17,199 nt of DNA from Rubrivivax sp. (GCA_027484885.1 JAIXSD010000007.1:1-17199), one strand, 5' to 3'; numbered from the stretch's first letter, positions 8,920-17,199 are shown. Notes: generated by a model not told the origin, from the sequence alone. Translations and numbers: made by a program.

Positions 8920-10110
8920 GTGACCCCAGCCCTGCGCCGTTTCTTTGCCAGCGAGTCCGCCAGCGGCATCATCCTCGCTGCTGCCGCCGTGCTGGCCTTG
9001 ATCATCAGCAACTCGCCCTGGGGCGAGGCCTACCAGGCCTTCACCCGCATCCCTGGCGAGGTGCGTATCGGCGATGGCGCCGGCGGTACGGCCTTGCTGC
9101 TGGCCAAGCCCTTGCTGGTGTGGGTCAACGACCTCTGGATGGCGGTGTTCTTCTTCCTTGTCGGCCTGGAGATCAAGCGCGAGTTTGTGGCGGGCGAGCT
9201 GGCTTCGCGCCGCCAGGCGGTGCTGCCGGCGGTGGCGGCCCTGGGCGGCATGGTGGTGCCGGCGCTGATTTACAGCGCCATCAACTGGGGCGATGCCCAG
9301 GCTTTGCGCGGCTGGGCGATTCCGGCGGCCACCGACATTGCTTTCGCCATCGGCATCGTCATGCTGCTGGGCTCGCGGGTGCCGGCGTCGCTCAAGGTCT
9401 TCCTGACGGCCGTGGCCATCATCGACGACCTGGGCGCCATCGTCGTGATCGCCTTGTTCTACACCCAGCAGCTGTCCTTGCTGATGCTGGGCCTGGCGGG
9501 CTTGTGCCTGCTGGGCCTGGCCTTGCTGAACCGCGCCGGTGTGATGCGCAGCGATGTCTACATCGTGCTGGGCCTGCTGCTCTGGCTGTGCGTGCTCAAG
9601 TCGGGCGTGCATGCCACCCTGGCCGGCGTGGCCACGGCCCTCTTCATCCCCATGCACGACCCCAAAGGCGGCCACTCGCCGCTGGAGACCCTGGAGCATG
9701 GCCTCCGTCCCTGGGTGGCGTTCCTGATCTTGCCCATGTTTGCCTTTGCCAATGCCGGCGTCTCGCTGGCGGGCCTGAGCCCCGCGGCTCTGCTGGAGCC
9801 CCTGCCTCTGGGCATTGCCGCTGGTCTGGTGCTGGGCAAGGCACTGGGGGTGTTCGGCAGCGCCTGGCTGCTGATTCAGACCGGCGCGGCCAGCCGGCCG
9901 CAGGGCGCCAGCTGGACCCAGTTCTTCGGCGTCTGCGTGCTCTGCGGGATCGGCTTCACCATGAGCCTCTTCATCGGTGGCCTGGCCTTTGCCGGGCTGG
10001 ACCCGAGCTTTGAGACGCGGGTCAAGCTGGGCGTGCTGAGTGGCTCACTCCTGGCCGGGGTTCTGGGTGCCTTGATCCTGAGCAAGGCGGCGCCGGCAGC
10101 GGCGAGGTAA
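8920..10110 (+). CDS. nhaA: Na+/H+ antiporter NhaA
   Basis: This inner-membrane antiporter exports Na+ (or Li+) in exchange for H+, serving sodium tolerance and pH homeostasis. I start it at GTG 8920, which gives 396 residues beginning MTPALRRFFASESASG, the usual NhaA length and N-terminus. The upstream ATG at 8833 would add 29 polar residues with no ribosome binding site. About twelve hydrophobic helices are visible. The ion-binding aspartates are D169 and D170 in AIIDDLGAI (equivalent to D163/D164 of E. coli NhaA). D139 in TDIAFAIG corresponds to D133, and a lysine in LGKALGVFG matches the conserved K300 helix. The gene is divergent from fumarase and appears monocistronic; no NhaR-type regulator lies next to it. 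Confidence 0.96.
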   Translation: MTPALRRFFASESASGIILAAAAVLALIISNSPWGEAYQAFTRIPGEVRIGDGAGGTALLLAKPLLVWVNDLWMAVFFFLVGLEIKREFVAGELASRRQAVLPAVAALGGMVVPALIYSAINWGDAQALRGWAIPAATDIAFAIGIVMLLGSRVPASLKVFLTAVAIIDDLGAIVVIALFYTQQLSLLMLGLAGLCLLGLALLNRAGVMRSDVYIVLGLLLWLCVLKSGVHATLAGVATALFIPMHDPKGGHSPLETLEHGLRPWVAFLILPMFAFANAGVSLAGLSPAALLEPLPLGIAAGLVLGKALGVFGSAWLLIQTGAASRPQGASWTQFFGVCVLCGIGFTMSLFIGGLAFAGLDPSFETRVKLGVLSGSLLAGVLGALILSKAAPAAAR

Positions 10111-10361
10111 AAAATCCCCAAGCGGGGTTCACCGGGCTGGCGAGCGAGGGAAAACGCTCAAGCTCGACGGCTTCGGGTCGAAGAAGCAGACTGGCGCGGG
10201 ATGGCGTTCGGCCGGGGCTGACGCGTCATTTGCGTGCCAGATTTGTCGGTTTGGGGCTGCGCAGCAGCAGGTGTCGGGCGTCTGTCATGCGCCCGCGCTT
10301 CAATCGCGTCGCAGCGAACTCGTCTTTGTTCATTCGCTCGCTCTCAGAAAAGGAACCCGCT

Positions 10362-10883
10362 ATGAAATCCTTGCCTGTCCACGCTGCCACTCGCTCCCTC
10401 GCGGCCTCTGCCGCGCCGGCCCTTTTGATGGGCCTGGTCGCGCCGGCCTTGCTGGCGTTTTCCGCGCTTCTGCCGCGCCCGGCCCTGGCGGCTGAGGGTG
10501 GTGCCACGCCCGAGCAGGCGGTGGCCATGGTCAAGAAAGGCGTGGCCTTTATCAAGAAAGAAGGCAAGGACAAGGGTTATGCCGAGATCTCGGTCAAGGG
10601 CGGTCAGTTCAGCTTCGAAGACCTCTACCTTGTGGTCTACGGGCTTGATGGCACGGTGCATGCTCACGGGGCCAACATCAAGATGGTGGGCAAGAACCTG
10701 ATCGAGCTGAAGGATGTGGACGGCAAAGCCTTTGTCAAGGAACGCGTGGAGATGGGCAAGGCCAAGCCCAGTTTCTGGCAGGACTACAAGTTCACCAATC
10801 CCGAGACCAAGAAGATCGAGCCCAAGAGCATGTATTGCGAGCGGCTTGATGACACGGTGGTCTGCGGCGGCATCTACAAATAA
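10362..10883 (+). CDS. Secreted single-Cache-domain protein
   Basis: The protein is 173 residues from the ATG at 10362, which has AAGGA 7 bases upstream; the open frame further upstream is not supported by a ribosome binding site. A long signal sequence (hydrophobic core at about 17-38) ends in PRPALA, with likely cleavage near residue 43. The mature part resembles an sCache_2 domain: an N-terminal helix (EQAVAMVKKGVAFIKKEG), then DLYLVVYGLDGTVHAHG, then MVGKNLIELKD and a C-terminal FWQDYKF region. C159 and C168 could form a disulfide in the periplasm. Cache domains bind small ligands and are normally fused to chemoreceptors or kinases; here the domain is free. A chemoreceptor gene starts 48 bases downstream with no terminator between, so the pair is probably cotranscribed. 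Confidence 0.82.
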   Translation: MKSLPVHAATRSLAASAAPALLMGLVAPALLAFSALLPRPALAAEGGATPEQAVAMVKKGVAFIKKEGKDKGYAEISVKGGQFSFEDLYLVVYGLDGTVHAHGANIKMVGKNLIELKDVDGKAFVKERVEMGKAKPSFWQDYKFTNPETKKIEPKSMYCERLDDTVVCGGIYK

Positions 10884-10931
10884 AACAAAAAACGCCCGCC
10901 CGCGCCATGTGCGTCTTCCTCAGGGAGTCCT

Positions 10932-12482
10932 ATGAAACTCGCAAGCAAATTGCTCGCCGCCCCGCTGCTGACCGCGGTCATCGTGTTCGGCGCCGGGCAG
11001 ATCAATGCTGTTTTTTTGAGCCGAGCGGCGACCGAAAACCGCGCCAGCTTTGAGGCCCAGAAAGATGTCTTCCGCACCTTGACCAGTTCGCGTGAGCAGC
11101 TGGCTCTGGTTCACGCCAATGTCTATCGCACCTTGACCATCATCGCCTCGCTCGATGAGGCCAAGGTCAAGCATGTGCGCGATGACCTGGCCCGCCAGCT
11201 GGCCGGCGTCAAGCGGGTCACTCAGGCCCTGGGGGACTCGCCCGCGGCCGACGAGGATGTGAAGGCCGCCGCCTCGAAACTGGGCGTGCTGATCGACAAA
11301 TACCTCAAGCAGGCCGACTCGGCCCTGGATCTGGCCACCATGGACCCCAATATCGGGGTGGCCTCCATGCAGGAGGGGGATGCCACCTTCAATGCCCTGG
11401 CCGCGCAAATGAATGCCGTGGTCGAGCATGCGGAGGAGTTCGCCACCGAGAGCATGAACGCCTCCGACCGCACCTCCAGCCACATCGCCTGGGGTTTGGG
11501 GGCGCTGGGACTGTTCTGCGGTGTCTTGGCGGTCACCGCCTCCTGGTTGATGCAGCGGGCCTTGACCGCCGAGTTGCGGCGCGCGGCCGATCTGGCCAAT
11601 GAGGTGGCGGCTGGCAACCTCACCATCGATGCCAGCAGCCAGCGCCAGGATGAGGTCGGTGACCTGATGCGCGCCCTGGCGGCCATGGCCGCTCAGCTGG
11701 GGCGCTCGCTGCGCACGGTGATGGCTTCGTCGGAATCCATCCGCACCGCCAGCGCCGAGATTGCGCATGGCAACCAGGATTTGAGCAACCGCACCGAGCA
11801 GACGGCCTCCAATCTGCAGCAAGCGGCCTCGTCCATGGATCACCTGACCGGCACGGTCAAGCACTCCGCCAGCTCCGCGGGCGAGGCCAATCGCTTGGCC
11901 GCGACGGCGGCCGAGGTTGCGGCGCGCGGCGGCGAGGTGGTGGCCCAGGTGGTCAGCACCATGGAGGACATCAACACCAGCTCGCGCAAGATCGGCGACA
12001 TCATCGGCGTGATCGACAGCATCGCTTTCCAGACCAATATCCTGGCCTTGAATGCCGCCGTCGAGGCCGCCCGCGCTGGTGACCAGGGGCGGGGCTTTGC
12101 CGTGGTGGCCAGCGAGGTGCGTTCGCTGGCCCAGCGTAGCGCCCAGGCTGCGCGCGAGATCAAGACCTTGATCGGTGCCTCGGTGGACAAGGTCGAAGGT
12201 GGCACCCGCCTGGTGGCCGATGCCGGCCGCACCATGAGCGAGATCGTGGCCAGCGTGCAGAAGGTGTCTGACATCATCGGCGACATCTCATCGGCCGCTG
12301 CGGCCCAGTCCAGCGGCATCGGCGAGGTCAACACCTCGGTGTTGCAACTGGACCAGATGACGCAGCAGAACGCGGCCTTGGTCGAGCAATCGGCGGCCGC
12401 GGCCGAAAGTCTGAAGGAGCAGGCGGTGCGCCTGGCCGAGGTGGTGCACACCTTCCGCCTCGGTGACGAGCAGCCGGGCTGA
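10932..12482 (+). CDS. Methyl-accepting chemotaxis protein
   Basis: A 516-residue transmembrane chemoreceptor with CAGGGAG just before the ATG. TM1 is at about residues 7-29. A mostly helical periplasmic region (about 30-184) is consistent with a four-helix-bundle sensor and has no Cache or PAS look. TM2 lies at about 185-208, a HAMP domain at about 209-262, and the cytoplasmic coiled coil with methylation helices after that. The conserved hairpin tip that binds CheA and CheW is at about 363-400 ([21 protein letters not shown], then [18 protein letters not shown]). The C-terminus ends [11 protein letters not shown] with no CheR-binding pentapeptide. It follows the secreted Cache protein by 48 bases, an arrangement that suggests they act together; the ligand is unknown. 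Confidence 0.95.
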   Translation: MKLASKLLAAPLLTAVIVFGAGQINAVFLSRAATENRASFEAQKDVFRTLTSSREQLALVHANVYRTLTIIASLDEAKVKHVRDDLARQLAGVKRVTQALGDSPAADEDVKAAASKLGVLIDKYLKQADSALDLATMDPNIGVASMQEGDATFNALAAQMNAVVEHAEEFATESMNASDRTSSHIAWGLGALGLFCGVLAVTASWLMQRALTAELRRAADLANEVAAGNLTIDASSQRQDEVGDLMRALAAMAAQLGRSLRTVMASSESIRTASAEIAHGNQDLSNRTEQTASNLQQAASSMDHLTGTVKHSASSAGEANRLAATAAEVAARGGEVVAQVVSTMEDINTSSRKIGDIIGVIDSIAFQTNILALNAAVEAARAGDQGRGFAVVASEVRSLAQRSAQAAREIKTLIGASVDKVEGGTRLVADAGRTMSEIVASVQKVSDIIGDISSAAAAQSSGIGEVNTSVLQLDQMTQQNAALVEQSAAAAESLKEQAVRLAEVVHTFRLGDEQPG

Positions 12483-12501
12483 GCACGATTGGCGATGAAA
12501 A

Positions 12502-12532
12502 GCAAACGGCCGCCTTTCGGGCGGCCGTTTGC
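12502..12532. terminator. Strong intrinsic terminator with a 13-bp perfect stem
   Basis: A 13-base arm (12502-12514) is the exact reverse complement of 12520-12532, with a 5-base TTTCG loop. The outer stem is GCAAAC/GTTTGC, with an A-rich tract just before it. It lies between the convergent chemoreceptor and YqhA-family genes and can serve both, although no long T-run follows. Confidence 0.8.
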
Positions 12533-12571
12533 ATTGGGCGGGCGACCTGTCAGGCCGCGCGTGGCAGACGC

Positions 12572-13198
12572 TCAGTGCGCCGAGTCGTGGCTGCTGTTGA
12601 GCAGCTTGTCGGTGTAGGCAATCGCGATCGCCGAGAACAAGAATGCGACGTGAATCAGGGTCTGCCACATCAGCGTCTTCTCGCTGTAGTTGTCGGCGTT
12701 GATGAAGGTCTTGAGCAGGTGGATGGACGAGATGCCGATGATGGCGGTGGCCAGCTTGACCTTGAGCACCGAGGCGTTCACGTGACTCAGCCATTCGGGC
12801 TGGTCGGGGTGGCCATCCAGGTCCATGCGCGAGACAAAGGTCTCGTAGCCACCGACGATCACCATGATCAGCAGGTTGGAGATCATCACCACATCGATCA
12901 GGCCCAGCACCACCAGCATCAGGATGGTCTCGTTGAGCTTGGCAATCGGCTCGTAGCCAATCACAAGTCCGGAGGCGTTCTTGATGGCGGTGGCCTTGTA
13001 GCCGATGCTCTTGACCAGCATGCCCAGGGCTTCCTGGTTGCCAAAGGCCGCTTCAATCAGGTGGACCAGCTCGGTCCAGAACTGGAAGACATAGACCGCC
13101 TGCGCCAGGATCAAGCCCAGGTACAGGGGCAGCTGCAGCCAGCGGCTGGCGAAGATGACGTTGGGCAAAGGGCGCAAAGGGCGCGACGGTGTGCTCAT
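12572..13198 (-). CDS. TIGR00645/YqhA (UPF0114) family membrane protein
   Basis: This 208-residue inner-membrane protein starts at the ATG at 13198. Four hydrophobic stretches are seen: about residues 22-45 ([21 protein letters not shown]), 90-116 ([24 protein letters not shown]), 145-165 and 180-198. [12 protein letters not shown] and [21 protein letters not shown] match the conserved centre of the UPF0114 family. The biochemical role of YqhA-type proteins is not established. A weak ribosome binding site precedes the start. The gene diverges from acs and converges with the chemoreceptor gene; neither neighbour suggests a function. Confidence 0.88.
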   Translation of the reverse strand: MSTPSRPLRPLPNVIFASRWLQLPLYLGLILAQAVYVFQFWTELVHLIEAAFGNQEALGMLVKSIGYKATAIKNASGLVIGYEPIAKLNETILMLVVLGLIDVVMISNLLIMVIVGGYETFVSRMDLDGHPDQPEWLSHVNASVLKVKLATAIIGISSIHLLKTFINADNYSEKTLMWQTLIHVAFLFSAIAIAYTDKLLNSSHDSAH

Positions 13199-13423
13199 AG
13201 GGTTTTCACTCGGTGGTCGATTTGAACTGGCGCGATTCTATGGGGCGCGCTTCTCACGCCCGTGACGGCTGGCCCCGGATGGTGCTGATTCTCTTGGGGC
13301 GCAGCGGCCTGCCGGCGCTTCAGCAGCCGCCTGTGCGAGATGGAGAAAGGCTGACCGGCGCGCGTCTCGGTACGCTGAGTTACCGCGCTAGAGTAAGCGC
13401 TTCGTCAGAGACAAGACGCACAC

Positions 13424-13448
13424 TTGCAAACATTCGCACAGATTGCAA
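13424..13448. promoter_or_regulatory. Paired TTGCAA palindromes upstream of acs (possible operator)
   Basis: TTGCAA occurs at 13424-13429 and 13443-13448, 19 bases apart (about two helical turns), ending 27 bases before the acs ATG. Both copies are AT-richer than their surroundings. TTGCAA-type repeats are known operators of RamB/ScfR-like regulators of acetate and short-chain fatty acid genes. Assigning that here is an inference. Confidence 0.3.
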
Positions 13449-13475
13449 TCAAGCCCTGCCCGAGGAGACACCTTC

Positions 13476-15437
13476 ATGAGCGAGACACAAGCGTACCTGC
13501 CCAGCGCCGCCTGGCAAGAACAGGCCCACGTCAAGGGCATGGCCGCCTATCAGGCCCTGGTGGCCGAGAGCGAAGCCGATTACCAGGGCTATTGGGCCCG
13601 CCTGGCCCGGGAGTTCGTCACCTGGCAGACGCCTTTCACCCAGGTGCTGAATGAAAGCGACGCACCGTTTTTCAAATGGTTCGAAGACGGCCGCCTGAAC
13701 GTGTCCTACAACTGCCTGGACCGCAATGTCGAGCGCGGCCTGGGCGACAAGGTCGCCATCATTTTTGAAGCCGACGATGGCGCGGTCACCAAGGTCACCT
13801 ACAGCGAGCTGCTGGCCAAGACTGCCCAGCTGGCCAATGTGCTCAAGTCCCGCGGCGTGAAGAAGGGCGACCGGGTCGTCATCTACATGTCGATGTCGGT
13901 CGAGGGTGTCGCGGCCATGCAGGCCTGCGCCCGCATCGGCGCCACCCATTCGGTGGTGTTCGGTGGCTTCTCGGCGCAGAGCCTGCGCGACCGCGTGCAG
14001 GATGCTGGCGCGGTGATGGTCATCACCGCCGATGAGCAGCTGCGCGGTGGCAAGGCCTTGCCGCTCAAGTCCATCGTCGACGAAGCCTTGGCCGACGGCA
14101 GCTGCCCCACGCTCAAGGACGTGATCGTCTACCAGCGCACCGGCGGCAAGATCGGCTGGGTCGAGGGCCGTGACCATTGGCTGCACGAGTTGCTGGCCGG
14201 GCAGTCCACCGTCTGCGAGCCCGAGTGGGTCGAGGCCGAGCACCCGCTGTTCCTGCTCTACACCTCGGGTTCCACCGGCAAGCCCAAGGGCGTCCAGCAT
14301 TCCAGCGGCGGCTATCTGCTGCATGCCGCGCTGACCACCAAGTGGACCTTCGACCTCAAGGACAACGATGTGTTCTGGTGCACGGCCGACATCGGCTGGG
14401 TCACCGGCCACAGCTACATCGCCTACGGCCCGCTGGCCCTGGGTGGCACCGAGATCGTGTTCGAGGGTGTGCCCACCTATCCGGATGCGGGCCGCTTCTG
14501 GAAGATGATCGAGAAGCACAAGGTCAGCATCTTCTACACCGCGCCCACCGCGATCCGCTCGCTGATTAAGGCGGCCGAGACCAGCGAGGCCGTGCACCCG
14601 GCGCGTTATGACCTCAGCAGCCTGCGCCTGCTGGGTTCGGTCGGTGAGCCGATCAACCCCGCCGCCTGGGAGTGGTACCACAAGCATGTCGGTGGCGGCC
14701 GTTGCCCCATCGTCGACACCTTCTGGCAGACCGAAACCGGTGGCCACATGATCACGCCGCTGCCGGGCGCCACGCCGCTGATTCCGGGCTCCTGCACCTT
14801 GCCTTTCCCGGGCATCACCACCGCCATCGTCGATGAGACCGGCAACGATGTGCCCAACGGCCAAGGTGGCATCCTGGTCGTCAAGAAGCCCTGGCCTTCG
14901 ATGATCCGCACGATCTGGAACGATCCTGAGCGTTTCAAGAAGAGCTACTACCCGAGCGAGCTCAAGGGCTACTACCTGGCCGGCGACGGCGCAATCCGCG
15001 ATGCCGACACGGGCTACTTCACCATCACCGGCCGCATCGACGATGTGCTGAACGTGTCCGGCCACCGCATGGGCACGATGGAGATCGAGTCGGCCTTGGT
15101 CAGCTGCACCGAGCTGGTGGCTGAGGCCGCCGTGGTCGGCCGCCCGGACGACACCACGGGCGAGGCCATCTGCGCTTTCGTGGTGCTCAAGCGCCCCCGT
15201 CCTTCGGGTGACGAGGCCAAGGCCATCGCCAAGCAATTGCGCGACCATGTGGCCAAGGAAATCGGCCCGATTGCCAAGCCCAAGGACATCCGCTTCGGCG
15301 ACAACCTGCCCAAGACCCGTTCCGGCAAGATCATGCGCCGCCTGCTGCGCTCGGTCGCCAAGGGCGAAGCCGTCACCCAGGACACCAGCACCCTGGAGAA
15401 CCCGGCCATCCTCGAGCAACTGGGTCAGGCTTACTGA
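13476..15437 (+). CDS. acs: Acetyl-CoA synthetase (acetate--CoA ligase, AMP-forming)
   Basis: This cytoplasmic enzyme activates acetate to acetyl-CoA through acetyl-AMP, for growth on or scavenging of acetate. The ATG at 13476 ([10 protein letters not shown]) has GAGGAG at 13462-13467, 8 bases away, and gives 653 residues, the normal Acs length. The frame is open to 13443, but that start lacks a site. The ATP/AMP-binding loop [10 protein letters not shown] is at about 263-272, followed by the [11 protein letters not shown] motif and the hinge region [20 protein letters not shown]. The catalytic lysine K618 lies in [10 protein letters not shown], the position that is acetylated to switch off Acs in other bacteria. 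The gene is monocistronic, divergent from a YqhA-family gene and closed by a terminator at 15461. Confidence 0.97.
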   Translation: MSETQAYLPSAAWQEQAHVKGMAAYQALVAESEADYQGYWARLAREFVTWQTPFTQVLNESDAPFFKWFEDGRLNVSYNCLDRNVERGLGDKVAIIFEADDGAVTKVTYSELLAKTAQLANVLKSRGVKKGDRVVIYMSMSVEGVAAMQACARIGATHSVVFGGFSAQSLRDRVQDAGAVMVITADEQLRGGKALPLKSIVDEALADGSCPTLKDVIVYQRTGGKIGWVEGRDHWLHELLAGQSTVCEPEWVEAEHPLFLLYTSGSTGKPKGVQHSSGGYLLHAALTTKWTFDLKDNDVFWCTADIGWVTGHSYIAYGPLALGGTEIVFEGVPTYPDAGRFWKMIEKHKVSIFYTAPTAIRSLIKAAETSEAVHPARYDLSSLRLLGSVGEPINPAAWEWYHKHVGGGRCPIVDTFWQTETGGHMITPLPGATPLIPGSCTLPFPGITTAIVDETGNDVPNGQGGILVVKKPWPSMIRTIWNDPERFKKSYYPSELKGYYLAGDGAIRDADTGYFTITGRIDDVLNVSGHRMGTMEIESALVSCTELVAEAAVVGRPDDTTGEAICAFVVLKRPRPSGDEAKAIAKQLRDHVAKEIGPIAKPKDIRFGDNLPKTRSGKIMRRLLRSVAKGEAVTQDTSTLENPAILEQLGQAY

Positions 15438-15460
15438 ACGCACAGCGGCTCCAGAAAAAC

Positions 15461-15486
15461 AAACAGGCCCCTCGGGGCCTGTTTTT
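15461..15486. terminator. Bidirectional intrinsic terminator between acs and the cytochrome c gene
   Basis: AAACAGGCCC (15461-15470) pairs with GGGCCTGTTT (15475-15484) around a CTCG tetraloop. T residues follow on the right and A-rich sequence precedes on the left, so both convergent genes can use it. Confidence 0.88.
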
Positions 15487-15529
15487 CTTTCAGGGCCGCA
15501 AGGGCGCGTGGCCCTTCAGCCGCCTGGCT

Positions 15530-15838
15530 TCACTTGGTGCTCAGCACCCAGGTGGCCAGTTGCTTGGCTTCAGCCGCGCTCACTTGCGTGTTGGCGGGCA
15601 TGGGCACGGGGCCCCAGACGCCGGAGCCGCCCTTGACGATTTTTTCGGCCAGCTTGGTGGCAGCGTCCTTGTCCTTGGCGTACTTGGCAGCGACGTCTTT
15701 GTAGGCCGGGCCCACCAGTTTCTTGTCGACGGCGTGGCAGGCCATGCAGTTTTTCTTCTGCGCCAGTTCAGCGTTGGCGAAAGCGGCCGGGGCAGCGGCG
15801 GCGGTGGCCAGAGCGGCCAGGATGAATGCGAATTTCAT
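15530..15838 (-). CDS. Small periplasmic class I cytochrome c (c551/c552-like)
   Basis: A 102-residue precursor starts at the ATG at 15838, with AAAGGAAG just upstream; the frame extends to 15862 but without a site. The signal peptide covers residues 1-23 (MKFAFILAAL core, cleavage after AFANA), leaving a mature protein of about 79 residues. Heme is attached at C31 and C34 in CMACH with H35 as axial ligand, and M80 in PVPMPAN is the likely sixth ligand. Length and the VGPAYKDVAAKY segment match the cytochrome c551/c552 family, soluble electron carriers between the bc1 complex and terminal oxidases or nitrite reductase. The actual partner is not visible. It is convergent with acs and separated from it by a shared terminator. 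Confidence 0.92.
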   Translation of the reverse strand: MKFAFILAALATAAAAPAAFANAELAQKKNCMACHAVDKKLVGPAYKDVAAKYAKDKDAATKLAEKIVKGGSGVWGPVPMPANTQVSAAEAKQLATWVLSTK

Positions 15839-15979
15839 GACTTCCTTTCGGGGGCAGACCAAGGGGCAATTCCGCAGAAGCCGGTTGGATTTGTGCTCTA
15901 CAGTTCAAGCCAACCAGCGCTGGGAGAATTGTAGTGTTCACCAATGGGCTTGAGCTGCTGGCGCAAAGGGTTTCTCTCT

Positions 15980-16234
15980 ATGTTGTTTTTGATGGTCGGT
16001 GTTGTCGCGGTGCTGCTGAAATGACTGGGCGTGGAGCCCGTGGCGAGCGCCAGCTGGTTTTGGGTGCTGCTGCCTTTCGGCCTCGCTGCGGCCTGGTGGG
16101 CCTGGGCGGACGGCACCGGCTACACGCAGCGCAAAGCCATGCAGCGCATGGATGAAAAGAAGGCCGCACGGCGCGAGCGGGCCATGGAAGCCTTGGGTCA
16201 GCTCGACCCGAACAAGAAAAAGGGCAAGCGCTGA
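15980..16234 (+). pseudogene. TIGR04438-type small Trp-rich membrane protein, interrupted by an in-frame TGA
   Basis: From an ATG at 15980 the frame reads MLFLMVGVVAVLLK, then TGA (16022-16024), then continues in the same frame through LGVEPVASASWFWVLLPF to a second stop at 16232-16234. Without the TGA this is an 84-residue protein with two membrane helices, a Trp-rich second helix, and a basic tail. As I recall the family, TIGR04438 proteins of Burkholderiales have this two-helix form, so both sides of the TGA appear to belong to one gene. One base change from TGG (Trp) would explain it. AAAGGG lies 9 bases before the ATG. Readthrough, a sequencing error or a real loss are all possible. Confidence 0.6.
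16031..16234 (+). CDS. Downstream open part of the small Trp-rich protein (possible GTG-started product)
   Basis: After the in-frame TGA the frame is open for 67 codons from GTG 16031. It contains one hydrophobic helix rich in tryptophan (WFWVLLPFGLAAAWWAWAD), then a charged tail (QRKAMQRMDEKKAARRERA and a final KKKGKR) likely in the cytoplasm. No ribosome binding site precedes 16031; a GTG at 16040 has GGAG only 3 bases away, too close. So independent translation is doubtful, but the frame itself is well conserved in character and is real family sequence rather than a shadow. Confidence 0.55.
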   Translation: MEPVASASWFWVLLPFGLAAAWWAWADGTGYTQRKAMQRMDEKKAARRERAMEALGQLDPNKKKGKR

Positions 16235-16366
16235 GCCTGTGGCCTGCCTGGGCGGCGATAGCTCGGCCTCTCTGATCCGGCGCGAGCGGCCTGTGCTTCT
16301 CTCGCTCCTGTCGCCTCTGCCTGACGGCTTGTTGCCTGTCTTTTTCGTCTGCCGATTCCTGCGCCC

Positions 16367-17199
16367 ATGCCGCCTTCGTCTGCCTCTTCGCGCGCGTCCT
16401 CCGCGTCAACTCGGCGCTCAGCCCGGCCCCGTCTTCGGTTCTTTCTGGTTGCCGGCGCTGCGGCCCTGGCGCTGAGCATTCTGGTCTTGGCGGTGCTGAA
16501 GCTGCAGCGCGAGCGCCCGCCCGCTGCTACGCCCGAGATCAGCGAGCGTGCCGCCGATTCGGCGGCTCTGGCTGACGCAAGGCCGCGGCCGCCGGCCATG
16601 CCGCCGGTGCCGCCACCCAGCGAGTTCGCTGCACCGGCGCGTTTGGACTTGCTGACGGGTGATGGCCATGCCGGCCACCGCGATGGGTCCCGTGCCCAGG
16701 CGCGATTTGCCGACCCTTACGGCATTGCGGTCGATGCGCAGGGCGTGATCTACATCAGCGACGGCGGCGACAGCAACCGCATCCGCCGCCTGCGACCCGA
16801 TGGCCAGGTGGACAGCCTCAGCGGCGGTGTCGAGGGCTTTCGCGATGGCCCGCTGGCCGAGGCTGCGTTCCACACCCCTTCGGGCATGGCCGTAGATGCG
16901 CAGGGCAATCTCTATGTCGCTGACACCGGCAACCACGCCATCCGCAAGATCAGCCCGCAGGGCCAGGTCAGCACGCTGGCCGGCAACGGCCAGCCGGGCT
17001 TTCGCGATGGCCCGGCCGAGCGGGCCCGCTTCAACGGCCCGCTGGGCGTGGCGGTCGGGCGCGATGGCTCGGTCTATGTTGCAGACAGCTACAACGATCG
17101 CATTCGCGTGATCAGCCCCGCGGGGCAGGTGCGCACCCTGGCCGGCAGCGCCTGGCCGGGCGAGCAGGATGGCCCGGGCGCCAAGGCCCGGTTCGACAC
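16367..17199 (+). CDS. NHL-repeat protein with N-terminal membrane anchor, 3' end beyond window
   Basis: The frame is open from ATG 16367 to the window end (277 codons seen). A Ser/Arg-rich cytoplasmic start (residues 1-24) precedes a single hydrophobic anchor (about 25-44). A Pro/Ala-rich linker (50-92) follows. From about residue 110 come tandem NHL-type beta-propeller repeats with the recurring pattern GIAVDAQG-IYISD, GMAVDAQG-LYVAD and GVAVGRDG-VYVAD, each about 54-55 residues. The propeller should face the periplasm. NHL propellers bind proteins or ligands and some are lyases; no catalytic signature can be judged from the part seen. No clear ribosome binding site precedes the ATG, but an in-frame stop at 16322 limits the start, and no better codon exists. 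Confidence 0.85.
   Translation, partial: MPPSSASSRASSASTRRSARPRLRFFLVAGAAALALSILVLAVLKLQRERPPAATPEISERAADSAALADARPRPPAMPPVPPPSEFAAPARLDLLTGDGHAGHRDGSRAQARFADPYGIAVDAQGVIYISDGGDSNRIRRLRPDGQVDSLSGGVEGFRDGPLAEAAFHTPSGMAVDAQGNLYVADTGNHAIRKISPQGQVSTLAGNGQPGFRDGPAERARFNGPLGVAVGRDGSVYVADSYNDRIRVISPAGQVRTLAGSAWPGEQDGPGAKARFD
16835..17014 (+). repeat. 162-base tandem repeat period within the NHL gene
   Basis: An identical 18-base stretch encoding GFRDGP occurs at 16835-16852 and 16997-17014, exactly 162 bases (54 codons) apart. It marks successive propeller blades. Confidence 0.7.

Noticed and set aside
10108..10128. CCCC/GGGG hairpin next to an A-run just after the nhaA stop.
   Set aside because: The stem is only 4 bp, and the T-run lies on the minus strand where no gene would use it; too weak to call a terminator.
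10171..10183. Small CTTCG/CGAAG hairpin upstream of the Cache gene.
   Set aside because: A 5-bp stem with a 3-base loop and no flanking structure; no riboswitch or small RNA can be supported in 10111-10361.
13235..13240. TAGAAT on the minus strand, a possible -10 box 36 bases before the YqhA-family start.
   Set aside because: No acceptable -35 hexamer lies 15-19 bases upstream, so it is not called as a promoter.
13449..15443. A 664-codon minus-strand open frame covering almost all of acs.
   Set aside because: Its composition is that of a shadow frame, explained by avoidance of TTA, CTA and TCA codons in acs. No ribosome binding site or motif supports it.
15914..15923. Ten-base palindrome CCAGCGCTGG between the cytochrome c and Trp-rich protein genes.
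   Set aside because: Short GC-rich palindromes are expected by chance here, and there is no second copy or promoter to anchor it.

Overview
The window is a high-GC chromosomal segment (17,199 bases) of a betaproteobacterium. It most resembles the order Burkholderiales, in the Roseateles/Pelomonas/Paucibacter range. The evidence is the strong G/C third-position bias, a class I fumarase, a TIGR00645/YqhA membrane protein, a short CxxCH cytochrome c and a TIGR04438-type small Trp-rich protein. The lineage is an inference from gene content. Most of the window is housekeeping; I see no insertion sequence, CRISPR array, prophage, tRNA or rRNA.

Left part (1-4127, minus strand): a compact operon read right to left. 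It encodes a MoxR-type AAA+ ATPase, a DUF58 membrane protein and a TgpA-type membrane transglutaminase whose 3' end runs off the window. DUF58 and tgpA overlap by ATGA. Divergent from it is a zinc-dependent HDAC-family deacetylase (4187-5122). An MscS-family channel (5212-6498) and a small secreted protein of unknown function (6635-7093) follow; the latter has its own good sigma70-type promoter.

Middle (7150-12532): a bidirectional terminator separates the secreted protein from a convergent class I [4Fe-4S] fumarase. Divergent from fumarase is nhaA (Na+/H+ antiporter), whose true start is a GTG behind a strong ribosome binding site. Then come a secreted single-Cache-domain protein and, 48 bases downstream, a methyl-accepting chemotaxis protein; the two look like one transcription unit. 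A perfect 13-bp hairpin ends it.

Right part (12572-17199): a YqhA/TIGR00645 four-helix membrane protein on the minus strand and, divergent from it, acs (acetyl-CoA synthetase). A shared terminator separates acs from a convergent small periplasmic cytochrome c. Divergent again is the small Trp-rich membrane protein, whose reading frame is interrupted by an in-frame TGA. Last is an NHL-repeat protein with an N-terminal membrane anchor, cut by the window end.

The most unusual thing seen is the in-frame TGA inside the Trp-rich protein gene (15980-16234), where family members keep an open frame. Second is the pairing of a free periplasmic Cache protein with a chemoreceptor. I did not find a convincing wholly new system.
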